Virus record (IMG/VR): IMGVR_UViG_3300031788_000072
Coordinates: 1 to 32,473 of that record
DNA length: 32,473 bases
DNA from: a virus
Direction: 5' to 3' (one strand)
Shown here: in pieces, positions 28,361 to 32,473 of the stretch
Numbering within the stretch: the first letter of the stretch is position 1
How the letters are laid out: each line of letters begins with the position of its first letter
Notes under the pieces: generated by a model
What the model saw: the letters and a program-made list of their open reading frames with translations, nothing else
The model's database searches: none
Told to the model about the DNA's origin: nothing
Translations under genes and position numbers: made by a program

Positions 28361-28970
28361 TAAGTGTGATAAAAAACAGTCTATAAAAAGGTTTCATAAA
28401 GACAAACAGAAGAAAGACGGGTTGTGTTCGGTTTGTAAAGCTTGTAATAAACAGCGGGTGAATGAATACTATATATCACACAAAGAAGCCCGCGATGCAA
28501 AAAACTTAAAATACTACGAATTAAACAAAGAAACAATAAACAGGAATAAAAGAAAGCACCCCGAAATTTCTGGATGCGGAACATTCAATAAAATGTACCC
28601 GGACCATTTTGATTTTGGTGCGAGTTTGCGAAAGCCATTTGGAGAAGCTTCTTTCGCAAGATTAGTCAGACAATATAAAGCCGCCGCAAAAAGGAGAAAT
28701 CTATTGTTTACTCTCATAGATGAAGACGTTAGAACTATTACAAGTTCCCGATGCTGTTATTGTGGAGTTAAACCCTACCAAAGTATGAATTCTTGTGATG
28801 CGAACGGTCCATATATCTATAATGGAATAGATAGAATAAATAACGAGGTTGGATACATCCGCGAAAATTGTGTACCAGCGTGTGGATTATGCAATAAAGC
28901 TAAAAGCAACCTATCTATAGAACAATGGAATGAGTGGTTAGATAGAATATTGGCATTCCATAAAAAATAA
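28326..28970 (+). CDS. Free-standing HNH homing endonuclease
   Basis: A 214-residue basic protein starting MKSRNQQSKKCSKCDKKQSI. The N-terminal zinc motif CSKCDKKQSIKRF followed by CSVCKACNK is like that of the endonuclease at 23,725, followed by a basic helix. The C-terminal half has RCCYCGVKPYQ, YIYNGIDRINNEVGYIRENC then VPACGLCNKAKSNLSIEQW, an HNH core with CxxC zinc knuckles (the central GIDRInNevGYi replaces the usual DH). It lies between the RNA ligase and NADAR genes, starting inside the ligase 3' end. Confidence 0.85.
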   Translation: MKSRNQQSKKCSKCDKKQSIKRFHKDKQKKDGLCSVCKACNKQRVNEYYISHKEARDAKNLKYYELNKETINRNKRKHPEISGCGTFNKMYPDHFDFGASLRKPFGEASFARLVRQYKAAAKRRNLLFTLIDEDVRTITSSRCCYCGVKPYQSMNSCDANGPYIYNGIDRINNEVGYIRENCVPACGLCNKAKSNLSIEQWNEWLDRILAFHKK

Positions 28971-28971
28971 T

Positions 28972-29493
28972 ATGAACTACGATACCGAAATACCTTCATA
29001 TGCCAGACACACTGAGCACGAAGTTTGTGGGTTCTTCGGGCCGTATCGTTTTTTGTCTAATTTTTATGATGCTTCTGTTTATTATGGTGGTAGATGGTTT
29101 AGACGTACCGAGAACGCATTTCAATTTGCAAAGTTGATTCCTGTGATTCCTGATGATGAAGACGATTATAAAGAATGGTATGAAAAACAGTATGAGATTG
29201 TAGCTGCGATGCCAGCAAGAGAAGTAAAAAAATGGGGAAAGAGCGTTAAAATGCGCGACGATTGGGAAATTAAAGGAGTACGTAAGGATGTAATGCTAGC
29301 GGTTGTGTTCGACAAATTTTTTCGACATCGCGACTTACGCGCAAAGCTGCTTGAAACCGGAGCGCGTTACCTAGAAGAGACGAACTCTTGGAGGGATACT
29401 ACATGGGGTATATGTGACGGAATAGGTACTAATTATCTTGGTAAAATAACAATGAATGTTAGAGATTTATTTATAAAACATCAAATTTTATGA
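28972..29493 (+). CDS. NADAR-domain protein (YbiA-like)
   Basis: A 173-residue protein with GFFGPYRFLSNFYDA (20-34), YYGGRWFRRTENAFQFAKL (about 38-56), MPAREVKKWGKSV, VRKDVMLAVVFDKF and SWRDTTWGICDGIGTNYLGK. The order G-x-F-LSNF...Y-x-x-E...SWRDxxWG...G.N.LGK is the NADAR (YbiA) signature. Members act on N-glycosidic bonds, including ADP-ribosyl adducts on nucleobases in anti-toxin systems. In a phage, reversal of host ADP-ribosylation defence is a reasonable inference. It overlaps the next gene by 4 nt (ATGA). Confidence 0.85.
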   Translation: MNYDTEIPSYARHTEHEVCGFFGPYRFLSNFYDASVYYGGRWFRRTENAFQFAKLIPVIPDDEDDYKEWYEKQYEIVAAMPAREVKKWGKSVKMRDDWEIKGVRKDVMLAVVFDKFFRHRDLRAKLLETGARYLEETNSWRDTTWGICDGIGTNYLGKITMNVRDLFIKHQIL

Positions 29494-29711
29494 GTTCGAA
29501 AATACAAGATACAATAACGCTAGGAGAAGAAATAGATATAGCCGTTAAAGATAACGGAGAACTTTCGCTTACATCTTTTACAGTTAAAAGAATTGAGCCA
29601 GACGATTTGACATTAGCTTACTTGGAAGCTAAAAACGGTATGTTTACGTACCTAAGATTCAAAGACGGCGCATGGTGGACTACAGGACTTGCATCCTTAA
29701 AAAATACTTGA
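29490..29711 (+). CDS. Uncharacterised 73-residue protein
   Basis: Not recognised. Beta-rich and acidic (IQDTITLGEEIDIAVKDNGE; then LSLTSFTVKRIEPDDLTLAY) with a compact C-terminus (LRFKDGAWWTTGLASLKNT). It overlaps the NADAR gene by 4 nt (ATGA), so coupled translation is likely. Its TGA stop is embedded in the -35 box of the next promoter. Confidence 0.65.
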   Translation: MSSKIQDTITLGEEIDIAVKDNGELSLTSFTVKRIEPDDLTLAYLEAKNGMFTYLRFKDGAWWTTGLASLKNT

Positions 29712-29741
29712 CTTTTGTAAAATACTCCTTAAAGTAGTCTC
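29708..29741 (+). promoter_or_regulatory. Leaderless promoter of the DNA ligase gene
   Basis: TTGACT (29,708-29,713), 16-nt spacer, TAAAGT (29,730-29,735), 6 nt, ATG at 29,742. The -35 overlaps the stop codon of the preceding gene. Confidence 0.62.
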
Positions 29742-30929
29742 ATGCACACATTTCCTAAACTTTATTCTCGGACATCAACAAACGCGGTACAAGAATGGCA
29801 AATTTTTGTAGATGGAAATAGTTTTTTTACCGTTTCGGGGCAACAAAACGGTCAATCTGTTCGTGCAAAACCCACAGTTTGTGCAGGAAAGAACATCGGT
29901 CGCGGCAACGAAACGTCTCCCGAAGACCAAGCAATGAAAGAGGCTCAAGCACGATATGATAAACAACTCAAATCAGGTGGCTACTTCGAAAACATCGCGG
30001 ATATTGACAATGTTCAGTTCGTACAGCCGATGCTTGCAAAAAAGTATCTCGAACGCTTGGATAAAGTGGTATATCCGGTTGGCGTCCAACTAAAATTCAA
30101 CGGTGGCCGTTGTGTTGCTACGCGCCATGGTTTGTTTTCCCGTAAGGGTGAACGTTATATTTCTGTGCCTCATATTTTTGAGTCTATGAAATCGTTTTTT
30201 GCTTTATGGCCCGATGCGGTGATTGATGGAGAACTATACGCTCCTAATTTTGGTCAGAAGCTTAATGAAGTAATGAAGCTAATTCGTAAGACCGTTCATA
30301 TCACGCAAGCTGACCTTGATAAAAGCGAGAAGCTGGTACGGTTTTATATTTATGATGGATATGGGTATGATGGTGTTGAGAAGGAAACTAACTATCGCGC
30401 ACGTTCCGCTGCAATCAAAAAGAATTTCTCTTCCAACCCATATTACTGTCAGGTCTTTACGCGTGTTGCGAATACTCACGAGGATGTAATGAGGATGTTC
30501 GCTGATGATATTAACGCTGGGGAAGAAGGTTCTATCGTTCGTATTTTGGGCGCTCCCTATGAGAACAAACGCTCATCGAATCTTTTGAAGGTAAAGCCTA
30601 CTGACGACGAAGAATTTAAAATCGTCGGGGTTGAAGAAGGTATCGGAAATCGCGCTGGCACCGCTGGCAAAGTTGTGTGTTTGATGAAAGACGGGCGTAC
30701 TTTCAAGGCTAATATCAAGGGAACGTTTGAACAGGCGAAGGATATTTGGGTACATCCTGAAAATTATGTTGGTAAGACTGCCACGATTTTCTTTTACGGA
30801 TACACTGGAAAGTTGACGGAAACCGTGGATGGAATTGAGAAAACGTTCGCGACTGGCCGACCAAATTATGCTCAGTTCGACTGCAATCGCTCATTCGGTG
30901 GCGCTGCGGATAAAGATGAAAGTGATTGA
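29742..30929 (+). CDS. ATP-dependent DNA ligase with N-terminal WGR-like domain
   Basis: A 395-residue ligase sealing nicks during replication. Residues about 6-80 (KLYSRTSTNAVQEWQIFVDG ... TVCAGKNIGRGNETSPEDQA) form a WGR-like domain. The adenylation domain has QLKFNGGRC (motif I; Lys118), LFSRKGERY (Ia), DGELYAP (III), EEGSIVRI (IV) and LLKVKP (V). The OB domain is EFKIVGVEEGIGNRAGTAGK and onward. Motif I reads KxNG instead of KxDG. Its mRNA is predicted leaderless. The kinase and metallophosphoesterase follow. Confidence 0.88.
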   Translation: MHTFPKLYSRTSTNAVQEWQIFVDGNSFFTVSGQQNGQSVRAKPTVCAGKNIGRGNETSPEDQAMKEAQARYDKQLKSGGYFENIADIDNVQFVQPMLAKKYLERLDKVVYPVGVQLKFNGGRCVATRHGLFSRKGERYISVPHIFESMKSFFALWPDAVIDGELYAPNFGQKLNEVMKLIRKTVHITQADLDKSEKLVRFYIYDGYGYDGVEKETNYRARSAAIKKNFSSNPYYCQVFTRVANTHEDVMRMFADDINAGEEGSIVRILGAPYENKRSSNLLKVKPTDDEEFKIVGVEEGIGNRAGTAGKVVCLMKDGRTFKANIKGTFEQAKDIWVHPENYVGKTATIFFYGYTGKLTETVDGIEKTFATGRPNYAQFDCNRSFGGAADKDESD

Positions 30930-30960
30930 CATTATTTGAAAATCGCATAATATAAACGAA
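30926..30960 (+). promoter_or_regulatory. Leaderless promoter of the polynucleotide kinase gene
   Basis: TTGACA (30,926-30,931), 16-nt spacer, TAATAT (30,948-30,953), 7 nt, ATG at 30,961. The -35 overlaps the TGA stop of the DNA ligase gene. Both hexamers are close to consensus. Confidence 0.68.
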
Positions 30961-31410
30961 ATGAAACCAACATTAATACTTATGGTCGGATGCGTTGCAT
31001 CTGGCAAGACTCGCTTTTCGAAAGATTATGTCTCACTTAACCCTTCGGTCGTACGTCTTTCCACTGATGAGTTTCGCGCAATCGTTGGTAATGGTGAAGG
31101 CGACCAAACCGTTAGCGGAAAGGTTTTTCAAACAGTATATGCAGTTACCGAGCATCTGTTGAAACAGGGTAAATCTGTTTTAATAGACGCTTGCAATTAT
31201 CATTTGAAAGCGCGAAAAGATTTCCTAGACATAGCAAAACGATGTGACGCAGAAACAGCAGCGTATGTTTTTCGAGTGCCATTAGACGTTCTTAAATTGA
31301 GAAATAAGGGTCGAGTGCGTCAAGTACCCGAAGATGTAATTGAAAAGCAATTTAACAATTTCGTAATTCCTACCGTTGGTGAGTTTGGATTCGTATGCAA
31401 TGTAGAATAA
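30961..31410 (+). CDS. Polynucleotide 5'-kinase (kinase-only)
   Basis: A 149-residue P-loop kinase of the T4 Pnk/AAA_33 type that phosphorylates 5'-OH ends. P-loop GCVASGKT (10-17), LSTDEFRAIVG (substrate-base Asp35), SVLIDACNY (Walker B-like) and KGRVRQVPEDVIEKQF (lid arginines) are in the expected order. Unlike T4 Pnkp there is no C-terminal HAD phosphatase domain. The next gene, one nt away, is a metallophosphoesterase. Together they resemble the kinase and phosphatase parts of bacterial Pnkp as separate proteins. Confidence 0.85.
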   Translation: MKPTLILMVGCVASGKTRFSKDYVSLNPSVVRLSTDEFRAIVGNGEGDQTVSGKVFQTVYAVTEHLLKQGKSVLIDACNYHLKARKDFLDIAKRCDAETAAYVFRVPLDVLKLRNKGRVRQVPEDVIEKQFNNFVIPTVGEFGFVCNVE

Positions 31411-31411
31411 T

Positions 31412-32077
31412 ATGTCACAACACGTAAATTTTAATACTAAAAAAACCCCATTATGGATTGTGTCAGACACACACTTTCACCATGACCGCGAATTCTTGTG
31501 GAAGCCTCGGGGCTACTCAGATATTCAATCGCATGACGAGGGTGTAAAAAAGAATTGGAATAACCTTGTAGGAAAGGACGATAACGTTCTTTGTCTTGGT
31601 GATTTTGTATTCAACGACCCTGATGGTTCGCGCTTTAAGCAATTACTTTCAGAGCTAAATGGGTACATCTATTTACTATGGGGAAACCATAATAGCGGCG
31701 TGAAAGCCGTATATAAGAGTGAAGTCCTTCGACAGTATGGAAGCGCGTTAGTTGAGGTATATCCTTTAGCGTATGGTAATAAAGTAATGTTTTTGGGCGA
31801 CTATGTACTTGGACGCATTGATGGTGTGCCTTATGTTGCTTCGCACTTTCCATTTCGTATTTGGGATGAAATGCAGCACGGCTCTATTGCGTTGAGCGGC
31901 CATAGTCACGGTAACGATGAAGGGCGTAATCCAAAAGCTCTTGATGATAAAGCTCTCGATTGCGGCATCGACAACTTTGGTGGCCCCGTGTCATTTCAGG
32001 ATGTAATGGAGATTATGAGGGGAAAGCAAACTGTTGTAATAGACCATCACGATAAGAATACTTTATCAGGGCATTAA
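31412..32077 (+). CDS. Calcineurin-like metallophosphoesterase
   Basis: A 221-residue binuclear metallophosphoesterase. SDTHFHHD (18-25, metal ligands Asp19/His21), CLGDFVFN (Asp64), LLWGNHNSG (Asn92/His93), VASHFPF and ALSGHSHG (GHxH) are the five signature blocks. The downstream EGRNPKALDDKALDCGIDNF is typical of small cytosolic members. Substrate unknown. Adjacency to the kinase gene (1-nt gap) suggests end-healing (2',3'-cyclic phosphate or 3'-phosphate removal). Other possibilities are dinucleotide or protein phosphatase. Confidence 0.87.
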   Translation: MSQHVNFNTKKTPLWIVSDTHFHHDREFLWKPRGYSDIQSHDEGVKKNWNNLVGKDDNVLCLGDFVFNDPDGSRFKQLLSELNGYIYLLWGNHNSGVKAVYKSEVLRQYGSALVEVYPLAYGNKVMFLGDYVLGRIDGVPYVASHFPFRIWDEMQHGSIALSGHSHGNDEGRNPKALDDKALDCGIDNFGGPVSFQDVMEIMRGKQTVVIDHHDKNTLSGH

Positions 32078-32079
32078 TT

Positions 32080-32473
32080 ATGGTAAGAATTGCATGTATA
32101 GGTTCTCGTGATATTTCCTTATGGACTGCTGCTATTATGGAAAAAATAGGCGAGGTCATCGTTTTATCAGGAGGTTATATTGCGACGGGAAACGCTTTAG
32201 GTTCTGACGCCGCCTTTGCCCGTGGCGGAAATCGTGTTAGTCCATCCCATGTGATTCTTTATCTTCCTTGGAAGACATATAACGAAGAACTGATTGTCGA
32301 AAAGAATTTGGTTACGTGGCAGGACAATCCCGAGTGGGAGTTCATAGCTCGTGCCCATCATCCTGTTTACGACCAGCTTTCAAAAGGCGCAAAGCAGATG
32401 ATGAACAGAAATGCCGGAATTCTCTCTAGGGCTAATGCGTGTATTGCTTTTCTGAATCATTCAAAACAAGGCT
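32080..32473 (+). CDS. SLOG-like nucleotide-binding protein (3' end beyond window)
   Basis: The visible 131 residues start MVRIACIGSRDISLWTAAIM. GSRD (8-11), VLSGGYIATGNALGSDAAFA followed by RGGN (29-51), HVILYLPWKTYN (57-68) and MMNRNAGILSRANACIAFLN (107-126) match the SLOG/DprA/YspA-like Rossmann fold: an N-terminal GSR turn, an SGG...GSD...A..G phosphate-binding loop, and a later N.....AD/N..IAF strand. SLOG domains bind or process nucleotide-derived signals. It follows the phosphoesterase by 2 nt. Truncated by the window edge. Confidence 0.78.
   Translation, partial: MVRIACIGSRDISLWTAAIMEKIGEVIVLSGGYIATGNALGSDAAFARGGNRVSPSHVILYLPWKTYNEELIVEKNLVTWQDNPEWEFIARAHHPVYDQLSKGAKQMMNRNAGILSRANACIAFLNHSKQG

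Noticed and set aside
1-32473. tRNA genes, CRISPR arrays, insertion sequences, integrase or attachment sites
   Set aside because: No cloverleaf candidates, regularly spaced repeats, transposase motifs or recombinase genes were found on reading; tRNAs could be missed without a covariance search.

Overview
This window is part of a large, AT-rich, lytic-type tailed bacteriophage genome. Supporting signs are near-complete gene packing, many small unknown genes, a phage replication set (primase, DnaB-type helicase, UvsX/RecA-like recombinase, SSB-like protein, DnaQ-like exonuclease, ATP-dependent DNA ligase), a virus-style nucleotide pathway, four free-standing homing endonucleases, and no integrase, rRNA or tRNA. 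No structural or lysis genes are seen. The host cannot be named. A sugar-nucleotide pathway and several glycosyltransferases hint at interaction with a glycan-rich, perhaps Gram-negative, surface. The start-site architecture points to a host that tolerates leaderless mRNAs.

Layout: everything from about 22.95 kb down to base 1 is transcribed leftward, and everything from about 23.3 kb to the end is transcribed rightward. The two arms diverge from a gene-free region (22,947-23,297) with nested inverted repeats, a candidate origin or control region. Reading the left arm from the divergence point: a putative DNA-binding protein, a deoxyribosyltransferase-like enzyme, dNMP kinase, a sigma-like factor, an SSB-like protein, a SEC-C protein, a glycosyltransferase, a LAGLIDADG endonuclease, dUTPase, a B12-dependent ribonucleotide reductase, a sugar island (GT9-, GT4- and two GT2-like transferases, a ColD/E1-like PLP dehydratase, an HNH endonuclease and GDP-mannose 4,6-dehydratase), then UvsX/RecA-like, DnaQ-like exonuclease, PD-(D/E)XK-like nuclease, helicase, primase, dCMP deaminase and a thymidylate synthase cut by the window edge.

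The right arm is a nucleic-acid end-repair and nucleotide-signalling arm: small membrane protein, HNH endonuclease, Rnl1-type RNA ligase, DUF5662-like and DUF2934-like proteins, an ABC-ATPase fused to a GNAT domain, a second RNA ligase, another HNH endonuclease, NADAR protein, a WGR-containing DNA ligase, polynucleotide 5'-kinase, metallophosphoesterase, and a SLOG-like protein cut by the right edge. Kinase, phosphoesterase and ligases together resemble a dispersed version of the bacterial Pnkp RNA-repair enzyme.

Two genome-wide observations stand out. First, nine sigma70-like promoters place the -10 box only 6-8 nt before the ATG, predicting leaderless mRNAs, while many downstream genes are joined by one-base TAATG overlaps and obvious Shine-Dalgarno sites are rare. 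Second, upstream of an HNH endonuclease a 25-codon mini-ORF preserves an orphan N-terminus of the RNA ligase that now starts inside the endonuclease. A similar thyA-like mini-ORF precedes the thymidylate synthase.
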